Shown here: positions 1 to 8,049 of the stretch, one piece after another | Layout: every line of letters starts with the position of its first letter | How positions within the stretch are numbered: the first letter of the stretch is position 1 | Source: Arenibacter algicola | GTDB taxonomy: Bacteria > Bacteroidota > Bacteroidia > Flavobacteriales > Flavobacteriaceae | Reading direction: 5' to 3' | DNA length: 64,000 nt | Assembly (NCBI RefSeq): GCF_018860365.1 | Contig: NZ_JAHKPO010000018.1 | Coordinates: 310,001 to 374,000, forward strand | Translations under genes and position numbers: made by a program | Notes under the pieces: generated by a model | The model's input: the letters and a program-made list of their open reading frames with translations, nothing else | Databases searched by the model: none | Told to the model about the DNA's origin: nothing

Positions 1-177
1 CATTCCCTGATACCCCATTACATAGGCAATTTCCCTACCCATATACCATTTTCCAATACCATTGGGATCACCTTTTTTATAGGTATAATTGGCGTTGGGA
101 GACTTGTCTTGAGCAATTCCCGGTTGCCACGGTAATAAAAACAAGAAAAGCAATAAGGTCTTGGCAACTTTTTTCAT
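1..177 (-). CDS. Exported class I SAM-dependent methyltransferase (N-terminal fragment)
   Basis: The gene is cut by the left window edge; only the first 59 codons are present. They begin with a Sec signal peptide (MKKVAKTLLLFLFLLP, then a likely cut after GIAQ). The mature part contains the stretch GIGKWYMGREIAYVMGYQG, which resembles the conserved segment before the SAM-binding domain in exported methyltransferases of Bacteroidota and Planctomycetes. The SAM-binding glycine motif itself lies outside the window, so the assignment rests on this short segment and on recollection of the family. The substrate is unknown. Confidence 0.55.
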   Translation of the reverse strand, partial: MKKVAKTLLLFLFLLPWQPGIAQDKSPNANYTYKKGDPNGIGKWYMGREIAYVMGYQGM

Positions 178-367
178 AGGGTTTTAAATTTCTAGTTCCT
201 TTGTAAGGGATAATGGTGGGGAAGATTAATTACCCTATTAAAAGTAATGAAATTAATGCATTCCTATCCCTGAAATTGTGGAAAGGCGTTTTGCAATTTT
301 TTTAATTTCCTTTGACGGTTTTCCTAACAAATATTCCAAGACAGTTTAAGTAGCGCTATGCGATGGT

Positions 368-922
368 CTAAAATTTAATCAGGGCATAATTATTAATTTG
401 ATATGCGGTTAAGACCGTCATAGCGGATAGTGCAACCTTTACTTCAGGTAGTAGATCCTCTTTGCTATAGCCCATAGAAGACATTGATTGACCGCATAAA
501 TAAACATCTACGCCAATTTCGGAAAGTGTTTTTATTAAATTCCTATTAGGGTTGTCCGTATTGAATTTTTCTTTGTAAACAGTCGGGGACAGTGCATCTT
601 TGGTGGAGCTTCCGTGTAATACAAGAGCTAAGTGAATCTTGTCCTTGGGGACTCCGTATCGCACATGCATATTGTAATAGCGGTGCAGACTAGAGATGAT
701 AGGATTGCTAGTACTTGGGTCTGTTTGCTTTCTGTCGATGTCAAAAATTGCCTTTAAGTCCTTCGATGTATCGGGCAGGAAATCCAAATCAGCAATGGAG
801 AATACAGCACCAACATCGTTGAAAACGGGTCCAGTTGTGGGTTCGTTCTTTTGCCCAAAAGTCAAGCTTGTTTGTATAAACATCAGGGATAAAAATAATA
901 GGAGAGGAGATCTATTCTGCAT
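368..922 (-). CDS. Secreted DsrE-family protein
   Basis: This 184-residue protein has a Sec signal peptide (about residues 1-23, ending SLTFGQ). The body fits the DsrE/DsrF-like fold: a conserved HGSSTKDAL segment near the middle, a GVDVYLCGQSM segment carrying the single likely functional cysteine, and a C-terminal helix-strand with a VLTAYQINNYALIKF ending. DsrE relatives handle sulfur or small thiols; secreted versions in Bacteroidota have no settled function. It is transcribed in the same direction as the ArsR-thioredoxin-OsmC-permease-fusion operon but sits 310 bp downstream of it, so cotranscription is uncertain. The sulfur theme of both makes a link plausible. Confidence 0.75.
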   Translation of the reverse strand: MQNRSPLLLFLSLMFIQTSLTFGQKNEPTTGPVFNDVGAVFSIADLDFLPDTSKDLKAIFDIDRKQTDPSTSNPIISSLHRYYNMHVRYGVPKDKIHLALVLHGSSTKDALSPTVYKEKFNTDNPNRNLIKTLSEIGVDVYLCGQSMSSMGYSKEDLLPEVKVALSAMTVLTAYQINNYALIKF

Positions 923-1232
923 CTTTTATTCGGATAATTGAATAGTAGGTTCCACTTTGGAATATTAGGACAAAGGGTTGGGACTACTATTCGGGTTGGT
1001 ACTTTTCCAAAAATAAATATTTTGTTTTTATTTCAGACCTTCCCAATTGTATATTTACGAATAGGCATGTGTGACTAGACCTTATTATTCGTTGGATCCT
1101 AATATTATAAGTCGCAGGTACATTGACATGCGATAATTGAAGGCACCCCTCCTTTTTATTGGAATTTAAGGCCCAATACCCACACCTATGGGTAGGTTCC
1201 TTAAATAAGGGCAGGACTTTTTTCGGGGTTTG
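923..1232. other. 310-bp intergenic region with a weak stem-loop
   Basis: No open reading frame of coding quality is present. An imperfect inverted repeat (TACCCA...TGGGTA, 1177-1194, flanked by further GGCC/GGTTCC pairing) lies downstream of the fusion gene's stop codon. It could end the operon transcript on the minus strand, although the T-run after it is poor. The DsrE gene promoter probably lies in the AT-rich part near 940-1080. Confidence 0.4.
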
Positions 1233-2540
1233 TTACTGACATTTAGTTTTGTTTTTATTTAGAATATCTGTTTTTATGTAATCGTTCTTTAAGACAGGGC
1301 TCCATATAAAATCGGTAATTTCCGATAGGGTGAAATTATCTTTCGGATCGGTGGAAAGTAGTAATTGGGTAAAATTATCTTCCATTCCCTTTAAGATATC
1401 CAAATCGCAGGCAGACAATTCCTCTTTTACCGCCAGGGCTCCGAGTTGGTCAATCTCCATCGGTTTCAGGCCTTTTTTCATTTGTACGGCTACGGCTTTT
1501 TGGGTATCCATACGTTGAACCGTAAACAAAGCATCCATATTATTGGATATGTAGAATGTATTGAATTGATATCTACCTCCTGTTATATATATTGCAGCAT
1601 CGGTAAGGCAGGGAGAAGCTTTACTGACGATTCGGGTATTGGTTCGGTCTACGGTACCATTTGGATATAAATCATTCATTGCCCGTTGCAAAGCAAGATG
1701 CCCTACCACCAGTCCATCACAAAGATGGCCATGAAATTTTACCAGGTCATCCAAATCTATATTTTGAATATTCCCTAAACGTCCTTTTGAAAAATCGGTG
1801 TCATTGACCTGCATAACAGTTTTAACCAAGGCGTGTTTTTTGGGAAGGTAGAGTTTATAGGAATGGGTGCCCGTGGTAATTTTATCCAAATGTCCCATAA
1901 AAGTCTGGTCGTTCTTCAAAAAGTGTATATGTACAAAACTGTTTGACCCTGTGAATATTCCCTGATGCTGTTCCGAATAGAAACCCAATAATTCACCATT
2001 ATTGTTTTCCAAAAAAAACTTTTGGGATTTTACATCGGGTCTATAGCCTTCAATTTCCGGGCTTCTGGGCGTAACGATATGAGCGGTGATTTGGTTAAAT
2101 TTCCCTGCAATACGAAAAGCAAATGGTTCTTTTAAATCATAACCTTTACTTATTGCCAATGCAGCCACTTTTTCCTGTATTTCCTGAGTACTATTTATGG
2201 GACCATCTAAATGAAATTCTTCCCAGTCCTTTACATTGCTATAGACGAAAAAAGGAGAACGAATATCCCAACTTTGACTAACCACGCCCTTGTCCTTAAC
2301 AAATGCTGTGGCAAAGAAGGGCTTACCATCAAAAACAGTTATCTCGCCCTTCATTTTATCGTAGGGACCCATTGCGAACAAATTGGATTTATCGGGTAGG
2401 GTATCCAGCCAGATCTCAAGGGGATAGGTGGTCCCCATATCTTTCATTGCTCCTTTTGTATGAACTTTTGGAGTGTTTTGCGCTATTGAGCTTTGAAGTG
2501 AAAAGGCAATTGATACCAAGATTAAAACTAGTTTTTTCAT
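1233..2540 (-). CDS. Exported fusion protein: acetolactate decarboxylase-like domain + FmdE-like domain
   Basis: The protein has 435 residues, with a Sec signal peptide at about 1-20. Residues 30-245 match the alpha-acetolactate decarboxylase (BudA) family. Histidines H204, H206 and H217 have the H-x-H-x10-H spacing of the family's zinc ligands; the flanking segments ELLGFYSEQHQGIF and HIHFLKNDQTFMGHL, R143 and E66 also fit. The C-terminal glutamate used by true decarboxylases is not evident, because the chain passes directly into a second domain. Residues 263-375 resemble FmdE (formylmethanofuran dehydrogenase E family), with F-H-G-H-L-C at 269-274 and a P-C-L-T-D-A segment around C311. Classical BudA is cytosolic and stands alone, so an exported fusion is unusual. 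It is the last gene of the ArsR-headed operon, 16 bp after the permease. The reaction is unknown; acetoin synthesis is unlikely outside the cytoplasm. Confidence 0.75.
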   Translation of the reverse strand: MKKLVLILVSIAFSLQSSIAQNTPKVHTKGAMKDMGTTYPLEIWLDTLPDKSNLFAMGPYDKMKGEITVFDGKPFFATAFVKDKGVVSQSWDIRSPFFVYSNVKDWEEFHLDGPINSTQEIQEKVAALAISKGYDLKEPFAFRIAGKFNQITAHIVTPRSPEIEGYRPDVKSQKFFLENNNGELLGFYSEQHQGIFTGSNSFVHIHFLKNDQTFMGHLDKITTGTHSYKLYLPKKHALVKTVMQVNDTDFSKGRLGNIQNIDLDDLVKFHGHLCDGLVVGHLALQRAMNDLYPNGTVDRTNTRIVSKASPCLTDAAIYITGGRYQFNTFYISNNMDALFTVQRMDTQKAVAVQMKKGLKPMEIDQLGALAVKEELSACDLDILKGMEDNFTQLLLSTDPKDNFTLSEITDFIWSPVLKNDYIKTDILNKNKTKCQ

Positions 2541-2556
2541 GGGTCTTTACAATTGG

Positions 2557-3531
2557 TTATAAAATAAGATTAAAAAGATATCCTGAAATGATGATGCAGA
2601 CTGTCACAATCCCAAAAAAGATGGCAATTAACTTTAGGGACATTACTTTTTTAAGCAAAGTAGCTTCTGGAATGGATAAGCCTACCGTTGCCATCATAAA
2701 GGCGATGGCAGTGCCTAGCGGTACCCCTTTGGCTACAAAGACCTGAATGATAGGAACAATTCCGGCGGCATTGGCATACATGGGTACTGCAACAAGTACA
2801 GCAAGGGGAACAGTCCACCATTGGCCACCTCCCAAATAGGTATTAAAAAAGTTTTCCGGAACATAGCCGTGCATTGCGGCACCGATTGCAATCCCGATAA
2901 CCACATAAAGAAGCACACCTTTTACAATATCCCAGGCACCACGTGAAATTTCAGGCAGTCGTTGGTAGAAAGTTTGTTTTGCCCCTTCGTATTCGCCATG
3001 TTGCATTTTATTTTCAAGTATCTTTTTTACCCAATCCGAAAGTAAAGGTTCCAAGTTAAATTTGCCAAGTAGCCAACCACCAATAGTACCTAAAACAATA
3101 CCTGAAATAGCATAAATCAGGGTAGCTTTTACGCCAAACATACCAAGAAACATGGCCACGGCAACTTCATTCACTAAAGGAGAGGTGATCAAAAAAGAGA
3201 AGGTGACAGCTAAGGGAATTCCTCCTTGTACAAATCCAATAAACAGTGGTACCGAAGAGCAGGAGCAAAAAGGAGTTATTGCACCAAATACGGAAGAAAA
3301 AAAGTATTCCAAACCGTAAAGTTTCTTTTTATTCAAATAGTCTTTTAGTCGTTCTATAGGAAAATAAGCATTCACTATTCCCATAATAAAAACAACAAAA
3401 AATAGGAGAATAAGAATTTTGAGGGTATCATACACAAAGAAATTCAGGGCAGTTCCCAAATGGGTTTCTGCCCCAACCTTAAAAAGAGTATATATAAGCC
3501 AATCGGCAAAATGTTGTAACCAATCAAACAT
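2557..3531 (-). CDS. DUF318/ArsP-type permease
   Basis: This is an integral membrane protein of 324 residues with about eight hydrophobic segments. The family signature P-F-C-S-C-S-S-V-P-L-F-I-G-F is present, with cysteines at 89 and 91, and a second half-repeat runs through PMYANAAGIVPIIQVFVAKGVPLGTAIAFMMA. The family (PF03773) includes ArsP, which exports trivalent organoarsenicals, and relatives linked to copper/zinc or other soft-metal efflux; the sequence alone does not decide the substrate. I chose the ATG at 3531 over a TTG six bases upstream. With that start the gene overlaps the OsmC stop by 8 bp, which indicates translational coupling. The ArsR gene at the operon head suggests induction by a thiol-reactive metal or metalloid. 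Confidence 0.85.
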   Translation of the reverse strand: MFDWLQHFADWLIYTLFKVGAETHLGTALNFFVYDTLKILILLFFVVFIMGIVNAYFPIERLKDYLNKKKLYGLEYFFSSVFGAITPFCSCSSVPLFIGFVQGGIPLAVTFSFLITSPLVNEVAVAMFLGMFGVKATLIYAISGIVLGTIGGWLLGKFNLEPLLSDWVKKILENKMQHGEYEGAKQTFYQRLPEISRGAWDIVKGVLLYVVIGIAIGAAMHGYVPENFFNTYLGGGQWWTVPLAVLVAVPMYANAAGIVPIIQVFVAKGVPLGTAIAFMMATVGLSIPEATLLKKVMSLKLIAIFFGIVTVCIIISGYLFNLIL

Positions 3532-3940
3532 GTTCAATAATGTCTATAGTTCCTAAAATTGTGCAAGAAAGTTTTAAGGTATTGTAGATAGTGCCAAACT
3601 TTTCAAGGTTCTTTTTAAGTAAATCTGTATTCAATCTTTTATCGTTGCTATAGATGGTCAAACTGTAAACGATATTGTCTATCCTAGGTGGATTTTCAAG
3701 TCGTGTAGCATTGACCTCAAGAGTGGCTTTCGTAAAACTAAAATTCATCATACCGGAAAAACGTTCCACATTTTTCAATATACAGGCAGCAAATGACCCC
3801 AATAATAATTCGGCGGGATTGGGCAAGATTTCAGCAGTATTTGGAGTTGTTCCAAAATCTATATTGGATTCCTTAATATGAACAACGGCATCCTGATTTG
3901 ATATAGATGATGCCTTGATTTGATAATTCATAAAACTCAT
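3524..3940 (-). CDS. OsmC-family thiol peroxidase-like protein
   Basis: A 138-residue OsmC/Ohr-fold protein. The helix segment NPAELLLGSFAACILKNVERF carries C53, and the strand TLKLSCTILG carries C126. These two cysteines match the peroxidatic/resolving pair of OsmC and Ohr proteins, which reduce organic hydroperoxides with thiol donors. The gene sits 5 bp after the mini-thioredoxin gene and overlaps the permease start, so the three are made together. The thioredoxin neighbour could be its reductant (inference). A second in-frame ATG at codon 4 could also be the start. Confidence 0.85.
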   Translation of the reverse strand: MSFMNYQIKASSISNQDAVVHIKESNIDFGTTPNTAEILPNPAELLLGSFAACILKNVERFSGMMNFSFTKATLEVNATRLENPPRIDNIVYSLTIYSNDKRLNTDLLKKNLEKFGTIYNTLKLSCTILGTIDIIEHV

Positions 3941-3945
3941 TATAA

Positions 3946-4182
3946 TTAGTTTAATAGTGCCAGTACCTCATCTTTTGATGGTACCCGGCCTTTAATGGTA
4001 ATAACATCATCTATGACCAATGCTGGTGTTGTCATTACATTGTACTTCATTATTTCCATGATGTCCTCAACTTTCTCAATAGTAGCATCAATGTTGTTTT
4101 CGGAGATCACCTTTTGGACTACTCCGGTCATGGACTGGCATTTGGGACAACCTGTCCCCAATATTTTAATTACTTTGCTCAT
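3946..4182 (-). CDS. Mini-thioredoxin (redox-active disulfide protein family)
   Basis: This 78-residue minimal thioredoxin fold has a C12-P-K-C15 active site and the cis-proline segment T-T-P-A (P53). Proteins of this size and motif are often encoded next to DUF318 permeases and ArsR regulators. It is probably cytosolic, since no signal peptide is present. A likely role is to reduce the OsmC protein or to pass electrons or metal to the permease's paired cysteines; this is inferred from context only. It lies 50 bp after the ArsR gene, in the same transcript. Confidence 0.88.
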   Translation of the reverse strand: MSKVIKILGTGCPKCQSMTGVVQKVISENNIDATIEKVEDIMEIMKYNVMTTPALVIDDVITIKGRVPSKDEVLALLN

Positions 4183-4232
4183 AATACTAATTTTAGTTTA
4201 TCGCCAATAGACGATGCGATTGTTGAAAAATA

Positions 4233-4538
4233 TCAATCGAAAAATTTCTGAAACAACGATTTTGCAATGTTCCAATTTTCCTGATCGATACAGTACTTTA
4301 TTTTGGGCGGCTTTAATTCTCCTTGAATAAGACCGGCATTTTTCAATTCCTTTAGATGTTGGGAAACGGTAGATTGCGCCAAAGGAAATACATCGACCAA
4401 ATCGCCTGTGAAACAACAGGATTGGTTTTCAAGATGCTTTAAAATGGCAATACGCGTTGGATGCCCTAAGGCTTTTGCAAATTTTGCCAAAGCTTCCGTG
4501 TCTTCCTTGTATTCTATATGTTCTAAACTTCGTTTCAT
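4233..4538 (-). CDS. ArsR/SmtB-family transcriptional repressor
   Basis: The 101-residue winged-helix protein has the ArsR core: KALGHPTRIAILKHL, then the recognition segment PLAQSTVSQHLKELKNAGLI, then a short wing. C41 and C42 sit together at the start of the region where ArsR proteins hold arsenite or soft-metal ligands, and C83 lies in the wing. This resembles thiolate sensing but is not the exact ELCVCDL box of classical ArsR, so the inducer is uncertain. It is the first gene of the operon 4538-1233 and probably represses it; an operator-like dyad lies about 35 bp upstream. Confidence 0.9.
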   Translation of the reverse strand: MKRSLEHIEYKEDTEALAKFAKALGHPTRIAILKHLENQSCCFTGDLVDVFPLAQSTVSQHLKELKNAGLIQGELKPPKIKYCIDQENWNIAKSLFQKFFD

Positions 4539-4570
4539 TTCTCTAACTCCAATGTTTTGTTGTTACCTAG

Positions 4571-4605
4571 CAATTAGTAAATAAATAGTTATTGATAATG
4601 ACAAT
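4571..4605. promoter_or_regulatory. Candidate ArsR operator upstream of the arsR-type gene
   Basis: An imperfect dyad CAATTAGTA-AATAAA-TAGTTATTG (7 of 9 positions symmetrical) spans 4571-4594. A second ATTG-N7-CAAT half-site pair overlaps its right end (4591-4605). AT-rich dyads in this position are usual for ArsR/SmtB repressors. Placement 33 bp before the start codon supports an operator, but no binding data exist. Confidence 0.35.
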
Positions 4606-5096
4606 ATTTTGGTGTCTGCTTTCTTAAACTTATTAATTCTGTTAGTAGTAGCTTAAGGCCTATCCCGTATAATCTATTGCTTATCGCAAATATACGATTG
4701 GACTTTAAATGGAAATGTGACTTTTATCACATTAATCCAATATTATTTGTCTATTGGAAAAAGGTCCCTTTACTTTTAATTAAGATTTTAGAGTTTGGAT
4801 TTTCATTGCTAAGCACATTCGTCACTTCCTTAGCTTGGTTTCCCTAATATATGGATTGCTATATAGAGTCTTTTAATTAATTCCGATAGTTTATTATTGG
4901 ATTGCTCTTTTGCGAGTTAAAAATTATAGAATTCAGACTTTATATATTTAAATAATTCAAGTATGCTCAAAATGTAAACTTAATTTTATGAATAATTTAA
5001 TTAACATTCCATTTAACAGTATTTTGATGTATTATATTTTACATAATTATACATTTACTGTGAATTTTTTAATAAAATTAAATTTTTTCAATAAAA
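4606..5096. other. AT-rich intergenic region between divergent units
   Basis: About 490 bp of very AT-rich DNA separate the ArsR operon (minus) from the small secreted protein gene (plus). I see no credible coding sequence; the open frame at 4988-5191 has low-complexity AT codons and no family features. Promoters for both directions should lie here, but I cannot place a convincing Bacteroidota -33/-7 element. Confidence 0.4.
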
Positions 5097-5411
5097 TTGA
5101 TAATCCATTCAAAACGTGTTTTTTCAAGCTTTTTGTCCCTCGTTTTTATGTTGGGACTGGTTCATGGGATTGTATCAAAATATTCCGCTGATACCATTAT
5201 GGTCTTTGAGTTGGAACAGCAGGATAATCAGGATGGATCCGAATCCGATCTGGATGAGGAAGTAATTGATTTTAGTCTTCCCAATAAACAAATGCTTCTG
5301 ACCAAGTTTCTCTTTAGAAGCAATAGGTTTGAGATACGAACGAGTTCTAATATGGAAATCCAAATTATTGGAATTTCCCAGCCAACCCCTCCACCGGAGC
5401 ATATAGGTTAA
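5097..5411 (+). CDS. Small secreted hypothetical protein with acidic centre
   Basis: Not recognised. The 104-residue protein has a basic N-terminus followed by a hydrophobic segment (about residues 8-26), consistent with export. An acidic linker follows (DNQDGSESDLDEE), and the C-terminus is rich in proline (TPPPEHIG). The upstream in-frame stop at 5079 leaves no ATG before the signal segment, so TTG at 5097 is the most likely start. It lies 137 bp before the SulP gene in the same direction. Short exported proteins with PPPE-type ends occur beside transporters in Flavobacteria, but I know no function. Confidence 0.55.
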   Translation: MIIHSKRVFSSFLSLVFMLGLVHGIVSKYSADTIMVFELEQQDNQDGSESDLDEEVIDFSLPNKQMLLTKFLFRSNRFEIRTSSNMEIQIIGISQPTPPPEHIG

Positions 5412-5426
5412 TAATCTATTTTACGC

Positions 5427-5454
5427 TTACCATAAAACATAAAAGTTATGGTAA
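5427..5454. promoter_or_regulatory. Perfect 9-bp inverted repeat before the SulP gene
   Basis: TTACCATAA and TTATGGTAA flank a 10-bp spacer. It starts 16 bp after the small secreted protein's stop and ends 95 bp before the SulP start. No T-run follows, so an operator or a processing hairpin is as likely as a terminator. Confidence 0.35.
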
Positions 5455-5548
5455 CAGCCTATCGTTAATTATTAATCATATAGGACCATCCGCATGTTAA
5501 CTATACAGGACGGGTCTATATACCTTTATTTTCTAATCTTATATTTCC

Positions 5549-7108
5549 ATGAATTTATTTAAACACTGGAAAAAAGACTTGCCATCAAGTCTAGTAGTTT
5601 TCTTTGTAGCATTGCCTTTATGTTTGGGTGTGGCCCTGGCCAGTGGGGCACCCCCGTTTGCAGGTCTTATTGCCGGTCTGATTGGCGGGGTACTGGTAGG
5701 TTACCTATCAGGTTCCGCCATAGGGGTCAGCGGACCGGCCGCAGGGCTGGTGGTAATTGTCTTAAACGCCATAACCGAATTGGGCAGCTATGAACTTTTT
5801 CTTACTGCCGTAATTTTGGCAGGGATCATCCAAATTCTACTAGGTATTTTTCGTGCTGGTGTAATTGGCTATTATTTCCCTTCGGCAGTTATAAAGGGAA
5901 TGCTTAGCGCAATAGGAATCATGATTTTTATACAACAGATTCCATTGGCTTTAGGATTTAGTGGCGATGTCAACACCGATAGAATCAATTTAAGTGGACT
6001 TCATGATCAATTTACCCCTGGAGCCATATTGATTACTTTGGTATCATTGGGCATACTATTGGTTTGGGATGAAGTCTTGGCTAAAAAAAATAAAATGTTC
6101 AAGTTAATTCCTGCCCCGCTTATTGCGGTAATAGTTGGAATAATCCTCTATGTTACTGTTGGGACATCAGGTTTCTTGACCCTGCATGAAAGTCAGTTGG
6201 TAAGTGTACCCGTTCCTAAGGATTTTTCGTCTTTTATGGGACAGTTTACACTACCTGACTTTTCCTCCCTGGCCAATGGATCGGTTTATGTAATTGCCTT
6301 TACCATCGCCATTGTAGCAAGTCTTGAGACTTTATTGAGTGTGGAGGCCACGGACAAATTGGATCCCTATAAGAGACAGACACCTACGAACAGGGAATTG
6401 ATTGCCCAGGGAATTGGAAACAGTATTTCAGGATTGATCGGTGGTATACCAATAACACAAGTGGTTGTTCGTAGTACGGCGAACGTGATGAGTGGGGCAA
6501 TGTCCAAACTCTCCGCTATTTTACATGGATTCCTGATCTTGCTAAGTGTCATTGCCATACCTACCTTGCTCAATCTCATTCCCCAGGCTGTTTTGGCCAG
6601 TGTTCTTTTGGTAATAGGTTATAAACTGGCCAACCCCAAGTCGTTTGTACAGATGTATAGATTGGGTAGGGCCCAATTCATTCCCTTTATTGTAACGGTA
6701 ATAGGCATTGTGGCCACCGACTTGTTGAAGGGTATACTAATAGGGTTGACCATTGGGTTGATCGTTGTGCTTTTAAAGTCTTACTACAATTCACATCACG
6801 TGCTCCTAAAGGAATACCAAGGGAAACAAAATTTATTTCATATCAACTTTGCCGAGGAGGTAACCTTTATAAATAAAGGGCCTATCATGAAGGAGTTGGA
6901 TGCTTTGGAAAAGGATTCCTACCTGGAACTGGATTTTAGAAAGACCAAAATTCTAGACTACGATATCTTGGAGTACTTGGATGAATTTTCAATCAAGGCG
7001 AAGAACAATAACATCAATATTAAAATGATTGCAGAAAAGGAAACCTTGGATAATCCTGAAAGTTTCAGGAAATATTTCGGACATCAGGTATTTCAATTAG
7101 GCCATTAA
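5549..7108 (+). CDS. SulP-family anion transporter (probable bicarbonate uptake)
   Basis: This 519-residue inner-membrane carrier has the SulP pattern: an N-terminal DLPSSLVVFFVALPLCLGVALASGAPP segment, about 12 hydrophobic helices, the SGPAAGLVV segment, and a shortened STAS-like C-terminal domain (about 430-510). The family moves sulfate, bicarbonate, chloride or carboxylates. The carbonic anhydrase gene begins 18 bp downstream. That pairing is known for SulP bicarbonate transporters and supports bicarbonate as substrate (inference from context). There is no kinase or sulfate-assimilation gene nearby. Confidence 0.88.
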   Translation: MNLFKHWKKDLPSSLVVFFVALPLCLGVALASGAPPFAGLIAGLIGGVLVGYLSGSAIGVSGPAAGLVVIVLNAITELGSYELFLTAVILAGIIQILLGIFRAGVIGYYFPSAVIKGMLSAIGIMIFIQQIPLALGFSGDVNTDRINLSGLHDQFTPGAILITLVSLGILLVWDEVLAKKNKMFKLIPAPLIAVIVGIILYVTVGTSGFLTLHESQLVSVPVPKDFSSFMGQFTLPDFSSLANGSVYVIAFTIAIVASLETLLSVEATDKLDPYKRQTPTNRELIAQGIGNSISGLIGGIPITQVVVRSTANVMSGAMSKLSAILHGFLILLSVIAIPTLLNLIPQAVLASVLLVIGYKLANPKSFVQMYRLGRAQFIPFIVTVIGIVATDLLKGILIGLTIGLIVVLLKSYYNSHHVLLKEYQGKQNLFHINFAEEVTFINKGPIMKELDALEKDSYLELDFRKTKILDYDILEYLDEFSIKAKNNNINIKMIAEKETLDNPESFRKYFGHQVFQLGH

Positions 7109-7126
7109 TAGCAAAACGAAAACAAC

Positions 7127-7768
7127 ATGAAAACAGAATTTTATAAAAGCTTGATCGAGAATAATAGTAAGTGGGTGCAATCCAAGTTGGATAGTGACCC
7201 GGAATTTTTCAAAAAACTGGAAAAGGGACAGCAACCCCCTTTGTTATGGATTGGATGTTCGGACAGTCGGGTACCTGCCAATGAGATTATCGGGGCCAAA
7301 CCAGGAGAGGTTTTTGTGCATAGAAACATTGCCAATATGGTGGTACATTCCGACATGAATATGCTCAGCGTCCTGGACTATGCGGTCAACGTACTTAAGA
7401 TAAAACACATAATTGTTTGTGGACATTACGGTTGTGGGGGTGTAAAGGCCGCTATGGGCAGTAAGTCATATGGTCTTGCAGATAATTGGATTCGTCATAT
7501 CAGGGATGTTTACAGACACCACCAAGTTGCATTGGGAGTAATAAAGGGGGAAGAGGAACTCTTTGAACGGTTTGTTGAATACAACGCTATGGAACAGGTA
7601 TACAATCTGGCGAAAACTTCAATTGTTCAAAATGCATGGGAAAGAAAGCAGGATCTTTACCTGCATGGATGGGTTTATGGTGTTGGAACGGGAATTGTCA
7701 AGGATTTGGAAGTCAACTTCAGCTGTAATACCCAATTAGAGGAGTTTTATAAGCTGGAAATCATTTAA
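7127..7768 (+). CDS. Beta-class carbonic anhydrase
   Basis: The 213-residue enzyme interconverts CO2 and bicarbonate. Zinc ligands C44, H100 and C103 are visible in WIGCSDSRVP and VCGHYGCGG, and the catalytic D46/R48 pair is intact. The length is normal for the bacterial family, and no signal peptide is present, so it acts in the cytoplasm. It is probably cotranscribed with the SulP carrier 18 bp upstream. Together they would supply bicarbonate for carboxylases, or interconvert it after uptake. Confidence 0.95.
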   Translation: MKTEFYKSLIENNSKWVQSKLDSDPEFFKKLEKGQQPPLLWIGCSDSRVPANEIIGAKPGEVFVHRNIANMVVHSDMNMLSVLDYAVNVLKIKHIIVCGHYGCGGVKAAMGSKSYGLADNWIRHIRDVYRHHQVALGVIKGEEELFERFVEYNAMEQVYNLAKTSIVQNAWERKQDLYLHGWVYGVGTGIVKDLEVNFSCNTQLEEFYKLEII

Positions 7769-8049
7769 ATTAGAAACCCTTGGTGTATTTTAAAATATTG
7801 GAAAAATATCAATGTTTTTATAGTCCATATAGTTTAGTTGCACTAAGGGTAAATTTTACCTATTATTGATGATATAAAAATTGAGTCAAAAGTTGATCAA
7901 GATAGGAGGCAACATAATTAACCTTCTGCCACATTGGTAGATACTTTTATAGGTGATGAGTAGTTTCAAATTATTAATATATAGCTAACCTTCCTTTCAT
8001 CCTACCTATAAACATATTAGATTAACTTGGCAGTATAGTTACCAGCAGT

